Notes: a model not told the origin generated them from the sequence alone. Shown: positions 45,495-56,733, numbered from the stretch's first letter. The stretch is 64,000 nucleotides of DNA from Streptomyces sennicomposti (GCF_019890635.1 NZ_JAIOAB010000005.1:1-64000); one strand, 5' to 3'. Numbers and translations: made by a program.

Positions 45495-47741
45495 ATGTCG
45501 TACGACGGTGTCGGACCACGGGCGGTCATGCGCTCGGTCGCCTTCCTGACCGCGGGCGCCCTCGCCGTGCCCCTGCTGGCCGGATGCTCCTCCGACGACG
45601 AGGGCAGCAAGCCGCTCGCCGGGCAGGACATCGGGTCGGCCAAGCGGCAGGACATCGCCGACGGCGGCACCCTGCGGTGGGCGGTGGACGAGATGCCGCA
45701 GACGCTGAACACCTTCCAGGCGGACGCCGACGCCGGCACCACCCGGATCGCGCAGGCCGTCCTGCCGGCCATGTTCCGCATCGACGCGAGCGGCCGCCCG
45801 CAGCGCGACGCCGACTTCCTCGACTCCGCCCGCGTGGTGGAGACCGAGCCCAAGCAGGTCGTCGTCTACCGGCTCAACCAGCAGGCCGTCTGGAGCGACG
45901 GCCGCGAGATCGGCGCGGCCGACTTCGCCGCCCAGTGGCGCGCCCTGTCCGGCAAGGACTCCGCGTACTGGACCGCGCGCAACGCCGGCTACGACCGCAT
46001 CGAGAAGGTCGAGCGCGGCGCCAACGACCTGGAGGTGCGCGTCACCTTCGCGCGCCCCTACGCCGACTGGAAGTCGCTGTTCTCCCCGCTGTACCCGAAG
46101 GACGTCACCGGCACCGCGAACTCCTTCAACGACGGCGCCCGCCGAAAGCTCAAGGTCAGCGCCGGTCCGTTCACCGTGCAGAAGATCGACACCAAGGACA
46201 AGGACGTCGTCCTCGCCCGCAACCCCCGCTGGTGGGGCCACCCCGCCAAGCTCTCCGAGATCGTGCTGCACGAGGTGCCCCGCGACAAGCGCGCCGCCGC
46301 CCTCGCCGACGGCACGGTGGACGTGGCCGACATCGACCCCGGCGACGCCGACCGCATCGCCCAGGCCGCCGGCAGCCAGGGCAGCTCGCCCTTCAAGGGA
46401 CCGGCCGGCGGCCGCACCGCCGCCAAGGCCCTGCGCTCCTGGGCCCTGCTCCACGGCTCCGACGAGAAGGCCGCCGACCGCGAGCGCCGCGCCGTGGCGG
46501 AGGGCCGGGGCACGCTCGGCGCCTATCTGAAGCAGCAGGACGGGCTGCGCCGGTTCCAGGTGCGCAAGTCGCTGGAGCCCGCCTACACCCAGCTCGCCCT
46601 CAACGGCGCGGGCGGCCCGCTCGCCGACGAACGCGTCCGGCACGCGGTGGCCCACGCCCTGGACCGCCAGCAGATCGCCGACCTGGTCCTCAAGCCGCTC
46701 GGCCTGCCCGCGGTTCCCGTCGGCAGCCACCTCGCGCTGTCCGGCCAGGACGCCTACGCCGACAACAGCGACGCGCTCGGCGGCCAGGACGCGGCCCAGG
46801 CGCAGGCCCTGCTCACGGACGCCGGCTGGGTGCACGGCGCGGTCAAGGACCAGAAGAAGGGCGACAAGGCGGCCGGCGCCGAACGCGACAAGGGCGAGGA
46901 CGGCCCGGACGCCGCCGCCGGGGACGGCACGTACATCGTCGGCGTCGACGACGACGTGGAGCACAACGGCGACGGCAAGGGCCGCGCCGAGAGCGACCGC
47001 GGGAAGCCCGGCGGCCAGGAGAGCGCCGAGGACCACGCCGGACAGCACGCCGGGGACGGCAGCGGCGCCCAGCAGCTCGCCCAGGACGGCAAGCAGTACG
47101 CCAGGGACCGCCTCACCCAGGGCGGCGCGCCCGGCGCCTACGCCCCCAAGGGCACCGCCGCGCCGGCCGGCACCATGGCCGGACCGCTGGCCAAGGACGG
47201 CAAGCCGCTCACGCTCCGCTTCGTCCTGCCCTCGGGCCCCGGCTCGGACACGCTGCGCAAGGTGGCGGACAAGATCACGGCGATGCTGAAGAAGGTCGGC
47301 ATCGGCACGGAGATCACCAAGGTCTCCGAGGACAGCTACTTCCGCGACCACATCGCCTCGGGGCAGTTCGACCTCGCCCTGTACTCGTGGCCGGCCTCCG
47401 CCTACCCGGCCACCGACGCCCGCCCCGTCTACGCCAAGCCCGCCCCGGCCGCCGACGGCTCCCTCAACGTCCAGCAGAACTACACCCGGGTCGGCACCGA
47501 CCAGGTCGACCAGCTCTTCGACCAGGCCATCGCCACCCTGGACGAGGACCAGGAGCGGGACCTGATCCGCAAGGCGGACTCCCGTATCTGGGCCGCGGCC
47601 GGTTCCATCCCGCTCTACCAGCGCCCCCAGCTCGTCGCCACCCGCACCGACCTGGCCAACGTGGGCGCCTTCGGCTTCCAGACCCCGGTCTACGAGGACA
47701 TGGGCTTCCTGAAGAAGGGCGCGAAGCCGGCGCCGAAGTAG
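45495..47741 (+). CDS. Orphan family-5 extracellular solute-binding lipoprotein
   Basis: A 748-residue peptide/nickel-type binding protein. A signal peptide ends at the lipobox LAGC (Cys31). The usual SBP core follows: GGTLRWAVDEMPQTLNTFQA, DFAAQWRALSGKDSAYWTAR and VRHAVAHALDRQQIADLVLK. About 100 charged, Gly-rich residues (450-555, such as DKGEDGPDAAAGDGTYIVGV) interrupt lobe II. The C-terminal part resumes with LTLRFVLPSGPGSDTLRKVA and ends FQTPVYEDMGFLKKGAKPAP. GGAGG lies 8 bases before the ATG. No permease or ATPase is adjacent, so it may serve one of the Opp operons nearby or act as a sensor. Its last codons begin a 29-bp repeat. Confidence 0.88.
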   Translation: MSYDGVGPRAVMRSVAFLTAGALAVPLLAGCSSDDEGSKPLAGQDIGSAKRQDIADGGTLRWAVDEMPQTLNTFQADADAGTTRIAQAVLPAMFRIDASGRPQRDADFLDSARVVETEPKQVVVYRLNQQAVWSDGREIGAADFAAQWRALSGKDSAYWTARNAGYDRIEKVERGANDLEVRVTFARPYADWKSLFSPLYPKDVTGTANSFNDGARRKLKVSAGPFTVQKIDTKDKDVVLARNPRWWGHPAKLSEIVLHEVPRDKRAAALADGTVDVADIDPGDADRIAQAAGSQGSSPFKGPAGGRTAAKALRSWALLHGSDEKAADRERRAVAEGRGTLGAYLKQQDGLRRFQVRKSLEPAYTQLALNGAGGPLADERVRHAVAHALDRQQIADLVLKPLGLPAVPVGSHLALSGQDAYADNSDALGGQDAAQAQALLTDAGWVHGAVKDQKKGDKAAGAERDKGEDGPDAAAGDGTYIVGVDDDVEHNGDGKGRAESDRGKPGGQESAEDHAGQHAGDGSGAQQLAQDGKQYARDRLTQGGAPGAYAPKGTAAPAGTMAGPLAKDGKPLTLRFVLPSGPGSDTLRKVADKITAMLKKVGIGTEITKVSEDSYFRDHIASGQFDLALYSWPASAYPATDARPVYAKPAPAADGSLNVQQNYTRVGTDQVDQLFDQAIATLDEDQERDLIRKADSRIWAAAGSIPLYQRPQLVATRTDLANVGAFGFQTPVYEDMGFLKKGAKPAPK

Positions 47742-47815
47742 CCGCCCTCCGGCACCCGCCGCCGAAGCAGCCGCCCTCCGGCATCCGCCGCCGAAGCAGC
47801 CGCCCCGCCCCGGCG
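47732..47815. repeat. 29-bp tandem repeat starting at the end of the binding-protein gene
   Basis: Units begin at 47732, 47761 and 47790, each with GCCGAAG(T/C)AGCCGCCC. Units one and two match at 27 of 29 bases. In the first the bases TAG form the gene's stop codon (CCG-AAG-TAG); in the others the triplet is CAG. Confidence 0.85.
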
Positions 47816-47860
47816 ACCAGGGGGGCGACCGGCGCCGGATACCGGATACCGGACACGGAA

Positions 47861-47902
47861 AACGCCGCCCGCGGAGACTCGGACGTCTCCACGGGCGGCG
47901 TT
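47861..47902. terminator. Bidirectional terminator between binding protein and typA
   Basis: AACGCCGCCCG and GGAGAC (47861-47878) pair with GTCTCC and CGGGCGGCGTT (47885-47902), one C-A mismatch, over a 6-base loop. Confidence 0.8.
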
Positions 47903-47942
47903 CCCGTCAGTACCTCAGCCGCGCGTCAGCGCACGGCCGGCA

Positions 47943-47978
47943 CCTCAGCCGTGCCCCGGCCTCAGCCGTGCCCCGGCC

Positions 47979-47993
<15 letters not shown>
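47943..47993. repeat. 17-bp tandem repeat covering the typA stop codon
   Basis: CCTCAGCCGTGCCCCGG begins at 47943 and 47960, and the first 12 bases recur from 47977. The copy at 47977 contains the typA stop (TCA at 47979-47981 on this strand). The others are downstream copies of the gene's last codons. Confidence 0.85.
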
Positions 47994-49886
<1,893 letters not shown>

Positions 49887-50705
49887 AGTGAGGCGTACTC
49901 CCGGAGTGTGCGGACGGCTGCGCGTACGTCCTCGGTACACGCGCCCTGCCGGGCTGAACACGCCACGGCCTCACCCCATGGTACGGGGTGCCCCCGAGGT
50001 GCCGCCTGCGCGCGCCTGTCGGCAAGATCACCGAGGTCTCGCGGCGTCCCCCTTTATAGGGAGGGCCGCGCGGCTTTATAGGGGGGCCGTGCGACTCGGC
50101 CGCCTCTTCTCCCATGTCCCGGCCACTTCCCCCGCTGATGGCGTGATCGCGTCCCAGGCGCGGTGAGTGATCGCATCCGCGACGATCACGGACGGGGCGG
50201 AGACAGGGGCATAGAGGGTTTTCCCTAGGGAACGGGTGTGAGCCCCATGTATGGCCGCAGACGCCACTTCACGGCGGTACGGTTGGCCGGATATGGGCGA
50301 CCTACGGGCTCACTCTGCCCCGGTTTGCCTGGCTCACGCCGTCGAGGAAGCACTCTCCGTCGCCGAGCGCAACTGATATCCCTTCAGCGTGTCCGCTATT
50401 CGGACACCGGACTCCGATACTTGTGTAACAAGTCCGTTTCGCAGGCATCTTTCGCGAAACCGTTTGTCCGGATTTTGGAAGAAGTAGACGTCAGGTGTGA
50501 TCGAAACGAGACCAAATGACTGTGGTCTGTCAGTGAGGCGATGGCAGATAGTTAGGCGCGTAGAGCTCGGGTCGACGAGTCACGCGCCGCAGGAGGCGCC
50601 GGCTCACGAGCGTTGCGGGTGCACTTGACCTTCCCCGTTCTTCATGTCCGTGGGATGTCGCGTGTTCCCTCTTGTGGTGAACATAAGGACTCAGAGGAGG
50701 AACCC
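49887..50705. promoter_or_regulatory. 819-bp divergent regulatory region of typA and the first opp operon
   Basis: No gene is supported. It contains a direct repeat CTTTATAGGGAGGGCCG (50052-50068) and CTTTATAGGGGGGCCG (50074-50089). Several perfect inverted repeats follow: TTCCCTAGGGAA (50221-50232), GTGTCCG-CTATT-CGGACAC (50389-50407), ACTTGT-GTA-ACAAGT (50419-50433) and TTTCGCGAAA (50450-50459). The last 350 bases are unusually A/T-rich for this genome. A strong ribosome site (AGAGGAGGAA, 50692-50701) precedes the binding-protein gene. Complex transcriptional control of the opp operon is likely. Confidence 0.6.
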
Positions 50706-52352
50706 ATGCGTGGTGCCAGCAGCGCCAAGTGGGTCGCGGGTGCGATCGTCATAGCCCTGGCGGCGACCGCCTGCGGAGGCGGCGACGACGATGGCGGCAG
50801 CAAGGGATCCGGCAAGGCCGGTGGCACCTTCCGGATGGGCATCACGGAGCCGGTGGCCATCGACCCGTACAACGCCCAGGAGTCCGAGGGCATCCTGGTC
50901 ACGGACAACCTTTTCACGGGTCTGTACGAGCCGACCGCCGACGGCAAGGTCAACCCGGCGCTGGCCACGTCGAAGAAGGTCAGCAAGGACGGCAAGACCT
51001 GGACCTTCACCATCAAGAAGGGCACCAAGTTCTCCAACGGCGAGGCCGTTGACGCCGAGTCCTTCATCCGCGGCTGGAACCGCGTCGCGGTGAAGACCGC
51101 CGCGTCCGACGTGGCGTACCACATGGCCGGCATCGAGGGCTTCGCCGACGTGCAGTCCGGCAAGGCGAAGACCATGACCGGTCTGACCGCCCCGGACCCG
51201 TACACCCTTCAGGTGAAGCTGTCCGCCCCGGACTTCGAGTTCTACATCAAGACCACGCACACGGTCTTCAGCCCCGTCCCGAAGGTCGCGGGCGACGCCA
51301 AGAACAAGGCGTACAACGAAGCCCCTATCGGCAACGGCCCGTTCAAGATGCAGGGCAAGTGGGAGCACAACAAGTCGATCACGCTCGTCCGCAACGACGA
51401 CTACGGCCTGACCAAGGCCCACCTGGACAAGGTGCAGATCGACATCCTGAACTCCGCCAACGGCGTCACGCTGGAGTACCAGGGCTTCGAGTCGGGCCAG
51501 TACGACTGGGCCCGTATGCCCACCCCGCAGCTGCCGGCCGCCAAGGCCAAGTACGAGCCCCAGGGCGAGTGGATCCAGACCGACACGAACGGGATGAACT
51601 ACCTCCTCCCGATCACCGACAACGGTCCGCTCAAGAGCGCCAAGGCCCGTGAGGCGGTCTCCTACGCGATCGACCGCGACGCCATCATCAAGGGCGTCTT
51701 CCAGGGCATGTACACCAAGTCGACGACGATCCTTCCGCCCGTCTTCACCGACGTGTACCAGAAGGACCTGTGCACCTCCTGCATCAAGCAGGACAAGGCC
51801 AAGGCCAAGCAGCTCGCCGCCGAGGCCGGCCTGAAGCCGGGCACCACCATCGAGGTCGCCTACAACACCGGCGCCGGCCACGAGGAGTGGATCCAGGCCG
51901 TCAAGCAGCAGCTCGAGCAGGTCCTCGGCGTCAAGGTGAAGTCGACCGGCAAGCCGTTCGCCGAGCTGCTCGCCGACCAGCAGAAGCCGGGCGCGACGGG
52001 CATGTACCGCTTCGCCTGGGGCGCCGACTACCCGACGCCGGACAACTTCCTGTACCCGCTGCTGGACACCGCGTCCATCAACAAGGACGAGAACGGCAAG
52101 GTCACCGGCGACAACCGCGGCCGCTACAGCAACAAGAAGTTCGACGACCTGCTCGCCCAGGCCCGCGCCACCGAGGACCAGGCCGGCCGCAACGCGATCT
52201 ACAAGCAGGCCGAGAAGGTCGCCATGGACGACGTGGCGCTGATCCCGCTGTGGAACCGCACCCAGCTGCGTCTCGCCAACACCAAGAAGTTCGACGGTCT
52301 GAAGATGGACTTCCACGAGGACCCGAACCTGTCCGAGATCACCATGAAGTAA
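50706..52352 (+). CDS. Oligopeptide ABC transporter, substrate-binding lipoprotein (operon 1)
   Basis: A 548-residue family-5 binding protein. The signal peptide ends at ATAC (Cys23). Core blocks are GGTFRMGITEPVAIDPYNAQ, WTFTIKKGTKFSNGEAVDAE, AREAVSYAIDRDAIIKGVFQ and ILPPVFTDVYQ. A DLCTSCIK motif has two cysteines that may form a disulfide. A family-5 signature and IPLWNRTQLRLANTKKF are near the end. It captures peptides for the downstream permeases (OppA-type). The ATG has AGAGGAGGAA 4 bases upstream. Two strong hairpins separate it from the permease genes, probably giving more binding protein than membrane components. Confidence 0.93.
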   Translation: MRGASSAKWVAGAIVIALAATACGGGDDDGGSKGSGKAGGTFRMGITEPVAIDPYNAQESEGILVTDNLFTGLYEPTADGKVNPALATSKKVSKDGKTWTFTIKKGTKFSNGEAVDAESFIRGWNRVAVKTAASDVAYHMAGIEGFADVQSGKAKTMTGLTAPDPYTLQVKLSAPDFEFYIKTTHTVFSPVPKVAGDAKNKAYNEAPIGNGPFKMQGKWEHNKSITLVRNDDYGLTKAHLDKVQIDILNSANGVTLEYQGFESGQYDWARMPTPQLPAAKAKYEPQGEWIQTDTNGMNYLLPITDNGPLKSAKAREAVSYAIDRDAIIKGVFQGMYTKSTTILPPVFTDVYQKDLCTSCIKQDKAKAKQLAAEAGLKPGTTIEVAYNTGAGHEEWIQAVKQQLEQVLGVKVKSTGKPFAELLADQQKPGATGMYRFAWGADYPTPDNFLYPLLDTASINKDENGKVTGDNRGRYSNKKFDDLLAQARATEDQAGRNAIYKQAEKVAMDDVALIPLWNRTQLRLANTKKFDGLKMDFHEDPNLSEITMK

Positions 52353-52388
52353 CGGGTCGCCGCGCCCCGCGCGGCATCCGGCAACCGG

Positions 52389-52465
52389 GGGTCGCGGGGT
52401 CCGAGCAGACGCTCGGACGCCGCGACCCTCGACGACCGTCGGGAGCGGTGTGATCCACCGCTCCC
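52389..52465 (+). terminator. Two hairpins between the binding-protein and permease genes (attenuator-like)
   Basis: First hairpin: GGGTCGCG...GTCCGAGC (52389-52406) pairs with GCTCGGAC...CGCGACCC (52411-52428), with an AGAC loop and one 2x2 mismatch. Second: GGGAGCGGTG-TGATC-CACCGCTCCC (52441-52465), a perfect 10-bp stem. They may partly stop transcription or protect the 3' end of the upstream message. Confidence 0.7.
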
Positions 52466-52538
52466 GCCCCCCACCCCACCCCCACATTCCGGGGCGAGGG
52501 AGCTGCTGTGGAAGAGGCAGCGAGGCAGAGAGGCAGTC

Positions 52539-53465
52539 ATGGGAAGGTATGTGGTCCGCAGGCTGGGCCAGTTGGTCATCGTCGTGCTCGGCGCGACGAT
52601 GGTTCTGTTCGCCTGCCTGTTCGTGCTCCCGGGCGACCCGGTGGGCCAGATCGCGGGCAGTGACAAGGCGCGCGACCCGGCCGTCATCGAACAGCTGCAC
52701 AAGCAGTACGGGCTCGACAAGCCGCTGGTCGTCCAGTACGGCACCTACGTCGGCAAGCTCGTCACCGGCGATCTCGGAACGGACTACACGCAGAGCCGTC
52801 CGGTCACCGAGATCCTCGGCCCGAAGCTGGAGAACACCGCCAAGCTGGCGGTCGCGGCGATCGTCATCGACATCGTCATCGGCATCTCGGTCGGTGTCCT
52901 CGCCGCCATGCGCAGATACTCGATCTGGGACGTGTCGGCGACCTTCATCACGACCCTGGCCATCGGCGTGCCCTCGATCGTGCTCGGCATGATCATGCAG
53001 CGTGTGTTCGTCATCGAGCTGGACTGGTTCCCGCTCATCGCGGGCGACAGCTTCGAGGGCATCATCCTGCCGGCCTTCACCCTCGCCATCATCGACGCGG
53101 CCCTGGTCGCCCAGCTCGCCCGCAGCACCATGCTGGAGGTGCTGCGCGCCGACTACGTCAAGACGGCGGTCGCCAAGGGCCTCCCGCGCCGTACCGTCCT
53201 GACCCGGCACATCATGCGCAACTCGGTCATCCCGGTGGTCACCTACCTGGGCATCTCCTTCGGAACCCTGCTCGGCGGCGCGATCATCACAGAGACGATC
53301 TTCAACTGGAACGGCATCGGTCTCGCGCTCATCCAGGCGATCCAGCAGAACAACAACCCCATCATCGTGGGTGTGGTCACGATCAGCGTGGCGGTCTTCG
53401 TCGTGCTGAACCTGGTCGTCGACCTGCTGTACGCCGCCCTTGACCCGCGTATCCGCCTTGCCTGA
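52539..53465 (+). CDS. Oligopeptide ABC transporter permease, OppB type (operon 1)
   Basis: A 308-residue membrane protein with six predicted helices. It starts GRYVVRRLGQLVIVVLGATM, typical of OppB/DppB. The ABC-contact EAA-like loop reads TAVAKGLPRRTVLTRHIMRN. A periplasmic segment between helices 1 and 2 carries the usual QYGTYVGKLVTGDLGTDYTQ. It pairs with the next permease to form the channel. Confidence 0.92.
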   Translation: MGRYVVRRLGQLVIVVLGATMVLFACLFVLPGDPVGQIAGSDKARDPAVIEQLHKQYGLDKPLVVQYGTYVGKLVTGDLGTDYTQSRPVTEILGPKLENTAKLAVAAIVIDIVIGISVGVLAAMRRYSIWDVSATFITTLAIGVPSIVLGMIMQRVFVIELDWFPLIAGDSFEGIILPAFTLAIIDAALVAQLARSTMLEVLRADYVKTAVAKGLPRRTVLTRHIMRNSVIPVVTYLGISFGTLLGGAIITETIFNWNGIGLALIQAIQQNNNPIIVGVVTISVAVFVVLNLVVDLLYAALDPRIRLA

Positions 53466-53498
53466 CCCGCAGGGTCGTTCCCCTCTAGGAGTCACACA

Positions 53499-54422
53499 AT
53501 GACCGAACTCGTCTCGGGCACGGGCGAGCCGACGGCGGCCGGTCCCGTCCCGGCGGCCCCGGGCGCCGAACCCAGCGTCGCCAGGGTCAGCCAGTGGACC
53601 GACATCCGGCACCGCTTCTTCGCCAACAAGCTCGCCGTGGTGGGCTTGGTGATCATCTTCCTGCTCGTCCTGGTGGCCCTCTTCGCGCCGCTGCTGGCCC
53701 CGCACGACCCGCTCAAGCAGGACCTCACGCAGACCCTGCAGTCGCCGGGCAGCGCGCACTGGCTGGGCACCGACGCCCTCGGCCGCGACCAGCTGTCCCG
53801 CCTCATCTACGGCAGCCGCATCGCGGTGATCGTGGGTCTGGCCTCCATCCTGGTCGCCGTCGTCATCGGCGTGGCGCTGGGCGCCCTGGCCGGCTACTAC
53901 GGCCGCTGGGTGGACACCGTGATCATGCGCGTCGCGGACGTCTTCTTCGCCTTCCCGCTGCTGATCGGCGCCATCGTCATCATCCTGCTGATGGGCCGCG
54001 GTGTGCTGCCCGTCGTGCTCTCGCTGGCCATCTTCTCGTGGGCGACCTTCGCCCGGCTGCTGCGCAGCCAGGTCCTGTCGGTGCGTGAGATGGACTACGT
54101 CCACGCCGCCAAGGCGCTCGGCGCCGGCCAGGGCCGGATCATCCGCAAGCACATCCTGCCCAACTCGCTGACCTCGGTGCTGGTGTACGCCACCAGCAAC
54201 GTCGGCATCGCGATCGTGGCCGAGGCGTCGCTGTCCTACCTGGGCGTCGGCGTCGACCCGGAGGTCGCCGAGTGGGGCAACATGATCTCCGCGGGCCGCA
54301 ACTTCATGGGCGTCAAGGACTTCATGTGGACCTACCCGAGCCTCGCGATCGTCATCACCGCACTCGGCTTCATCCTGCTGGGCAACGGTCTGCGCGACGC
54401 GCTCGACCCGAAGATGCGGTGA
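53499..54422 (+). CDS. Oligopeptide ABC transporter permease, OppC type (operon 1)
   Basis: A 307-residue permease. A cytosolic N-terminal extension (about 35 residues) precedes the helices, as is usual in OppC/DppC. The motif LAPHDPLKQDLTQTLQSPGS is followed by HWLGTDALGRDQLSRLIYGS, a hallmark of this subunit. The EAA loop is AAKALGAGQGRIIRKHILPN. It starts 33 bp after the first permease and completes the channel. Confidence 0.92.
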   Translation: MTELVSGTGEPTAAGPVPAAPGAEPSVARVSQWTDIRHRFFANKLAVVGLVIIFLLVLVALFAPLLAPHDPLKQDLTQTLQSPGSAHWLGTDALGRDQLSRLIYGSRIAVIVGLASILVAVVIGVALGALAGYYGRWVDTVIMRVADVFFAFPLLIGAIVIILLMGRGVLPVVLSLAIFSWATFARLLRSQVLSVREMDYVHAAKALGAGQGRIIRKHILPNSLTSVLVYATSNVGIAIVAEASLSYLGVGVDPEVAEWGNMISAGRNFMGVKDFMWTYPSLAIVITALGFILLGNGLRDALDPKMR

Positions 54423-54431
54423 GGCGCCGCC

Positions 54432-55520
54432 ATGAGTCGAACCCCAGTGACCAAGCACGATGAAGGTGACGGCATGACCAGCCTGGAGATGGCTCCCACC
54501 AACGCCGGGGCGGACGGGGCCGCGCCGCTCCTCGAAGTCCGCGACCTGCACGTGGAGTTCGCGGTCCGCGACTCCGTGACCAAGGCGGTCAACGGCGTCA
54601 ACTACAGCGTCAACGCGGGCGAGACGCTCGCGGTGCTCGGTGAGTCGGGCTCCGGCAAGTCCGTCACCGCGCAGGCGATCATGGGCATCCTCGACAGCCC
54701 GCCCGGACGGATCGCCAAGGGCGAGATCTTCTTCCAGGGCCAGGACATCCTGCGCCTGCCGGAGAACGAGCGGCGCAAGCTGCGCGGCGCCAAGATGGCG
54801 ATGATCTTCCAGGACGCGCTGTCCTCGCTCAACCCGGTGCTCTCGGTGGGCTTCCAGCTCGGCGAGATGTTCCGCGCCCACCAGGGCATGTCCCGCAAGG
54901 ACGCCAAGGCCAAGGCGATCGAGCTGATGGACCGGGTGCGCATCCCGGCCGCGGCCCAGCGCGTGGGCGACTACCCGCACCAGTTCTCGGGCGGTATGCG
55001 CCAGCGCATCATGATCGCGATGGCGCTGGCCCTGGAGCCGGACCTGATCATCGCCGACGAGCCGACCACGGCCCTCGACGTGACTGTCCAGGCCCAGGTG
55101 ATGGACCTGCTCGCGGAGCTGCAGCGCGAGTACAACATGGGCCTGATCCTGATCACCCACGACCTCGGCGTCGTCGCCGACGTGGCCGACAAGATCGCGG
55201 TCATGTACGCCGGCCGGATCGTCGAGACGGCTCCCGTGCACGAGCTGTACAAGCGGCCCGCGCACCCCTACACCAAGGGTCTGCTGGAGTCGATCCCGCG
55301 CCTGGACCACAAGGGCCAGGAGCTGTACGCGATCAAGGGTCTGCCGCCCAACCTCCAGGCGATCCCGCCGGGCTGCGCGTTCAACCCGCGCTGCACCATG
55401 GCGCAGGACGTCTGCCGCACCGACGTACCGCCGCTGGTGCCGGTGACCGAGCTGGACGGCACGGAGCTGCCCGGCCGTCACTCCGCATGCCACTTCTGGA
55501 AGGAGACGATCCATGGCTGA
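54432..55520 (+). CDS. Oligopeptide ABC transporter ATPase, OppD type (operon 1)
   Basis: A 362-residue ABC ATPase. Walker A is GESGSGKS, the signature loop is [19 protein letters not shown] and Walker B is [12 protein letters not shown]. The C-terminal oligopeptide-transporter region includes [20 protein letters not shown] and cysteines ([10 protein letters not shown]) that in some family members bind an Fe-S cluster. An ATG at 54474 with AAGGTG upstream is an alternative start. It works as a heterodimer with the overlapping OppF-type gene. Part of its coding sequence is nearly identical to the paralogue at 60855. Confidence 0.93.
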   Translation: MSRTPVTKHDEGDGMTSLEMAPTNAGADGAAPLLEVRDLHVEFAVRDSVTKAVNGVNYSVNAGETLAVLGESGSGKSVTAQAIMGILDSPPGRIAKGEIFFQGQDILRLPENERRKLRGAKMAMIFQDALSSLNPVLSVGFQLGEMFRAHQGMSRKDAKAKAIELMDRVRIPAAAQRVGDYPHQFSGGMRQRIMIAMALALEPDLIIADEPTTALDVTVQAQVMDLLAELQREYNMGLILITHDLGVVADVADKIAVMYAGRIVETAPVHELYKRPAHPYTKGLLESIPRLDHKGQELYAIKGLPPNLQAIPPGCAFNPRCTMAQDVCRTDVPPLVPVTELDGTELPGRHSACHFWKETIHG

Positions 55521-56673
55521 GCCGACGAAGCTCGCGAAGGACGACGAGCCCAAGGACGACGCCACGCCGAACGTCTCCAAGGTGGAAACCGTGAAGGTGG
55601 CCTCCGAGGAGGAGGCCGTCGAGGTGCTGGACGCCCCGGCGCAGCGCGGCGAGCCGGTCCTTCAGGTGCGCAACCTGGTCAAGCACTTCCCGCTGACCCA
55701 GGGCATCCTGTTCAAGAAGCAGATCGGCGCGGTCAAGGCCGTCGACGGCATCTCCTTCGACCTGTACCAGGGCGAGACCTTGGGCATCGTGGGCGAGTCC
55801 GGCTGCGGCAAGTCCACGGTGGCCAAGCTCCTGATGAACCTGGAGCAGGCGACCGCCGGCGAGATCTTCTACAAGGGCCAGGACATCACCAAGCTGTCCG
55901 GGCGGGCCCTGAAGGCCGTGCGCCGCAACATCCAGATGGTGTTCCAGGACCCGTACACCTCGCTCAACCCGCGCATGACGGTGGGCGACATCATCGGCGA
56001 GCCCTTCGACATCCACCCCGAGGTGGCCCCGAAGGGCGACCGTCGGCGCCGGGTGCAGGAGCTGCTGGACGTCGTCGGTCTGAACCCGGAGTACATCAAC
56101 CGCTACCCGCACCAGTTCTCCGGCGGTCAGCGCCAGCGCATCGGCATCGCCCGCGGCCTCGCGCTCAACCCCGAGATCATCATCTGCGACGAGCCCGTCT
56201 CGGCGCTGGACGTGTCGGTGCAGGCGCAGGTCATCAACCTGATGGAGCGGCTGCAGGACGAGTTCAACCTGTCGTACATCTTCATCGCGCACGACCTGTC
56301 GATCGTCCGGCACATCTCCGACCGGGTCGGCGTGATGTACCTGGGCAAGATGGCCGAGATCGGCACCGACCAGCAGATCTACGACCACCCGACGCACCCC
56401 TACACCCAGGCGCTGCTGTCGGCGGTCCCGGTGCCGGACCCGGACGCCCGCGACCACCGCGAGCGGATCATCCTCACCGGCGACGTGCCCTCCCCGGCCA
56501 ACCCGCCCTCGGGCTGCCGCTTCCGCACCCGTTGCTGGAAGGCCGAGGACAAGTGCGCCAAGGAGGTCCCGCTGCTGGCGGTGCCCGAGCGCTTCAAGGG
56601 CGTGGACACGCCGGCGGCCCACGAGTCGGCCTGCCACTTCGCCGAGGAGAAGGACGTCGTCGGCGCGGCGTAG
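55513..56673 (+). CDS. Oligopeptide ABC transporter ATPase, OppF type (operon 1)
   Basis: A 386-residue ABC ATPase that overlaps the OppD-type gene by 8 bp. Walker A is GESGCGKST, the signature is [20 protein letters not shown] and Walker B is [12 protein letters not shown]. An acidic N-terminal tail of about 50 residues is specific to this copy. The C-terminal cysteine region ([20 protein letters not shown]) is typical of OppF. A terminator with a T-run follows. Confidence 0.93.
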   Translation: MAEPTKLAKDDEPKDDATPNVSKVETVKVASEEEAVEVLDAPAQRGEPVLQVRNLVKHFPLTQGILFKKQIGAVKAVDGISFDLYQGETLGIVGESGCGKSTVAKLLMNLEQATAGEIFYKGQDITKLSGRALKAVRRNIQMVFQDPYTSLNPRMTVGDIIGEPFDIHPEVAPKGDRRRRVQELLDVVGLNPEYINRYPHQFSGGQRQRIGIARGLALNPEIIICDEPVSALDVSVQAQVINLMERLQDEFNLSYIFIAHDLSIVRHISDRVGVMYLGKMAEIGTDQQIYDHPTHPYTQALLSAVPVPDPDARDHRERIILTGDVPSPANPPSGCRFRTRCWKAEDKCAKEVPLLAVPERFKGVDTPAAHESACHFAEEKDVVGAA

Positions 56674-56690
56674 TCCCAGCGGTTCCCCTT

Positions 56691-56733
56691 CCGGTTCCCG
56701 GCGTCTTCCCGAAGGCGCCGGGAACCGGCGTTT
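56691..56733 (+). terminator. Rho-independent terminator of opp operon 1
   Basis: CCGGTTCCCGGCG (56691-56703) pairs perfectly with CGCCGGGAACCGG (56716-56728) over 12 bases, followed by CGTTTTT. It is one of few terminators in the window with a T-run. Confidence 0.9.

Noticed and set aside
50691..55580. 1629-codon minus-strand frame opposite opp operon 1
   Set aside because: It is antisense to five clear transporter genes and has shadow-type composition.
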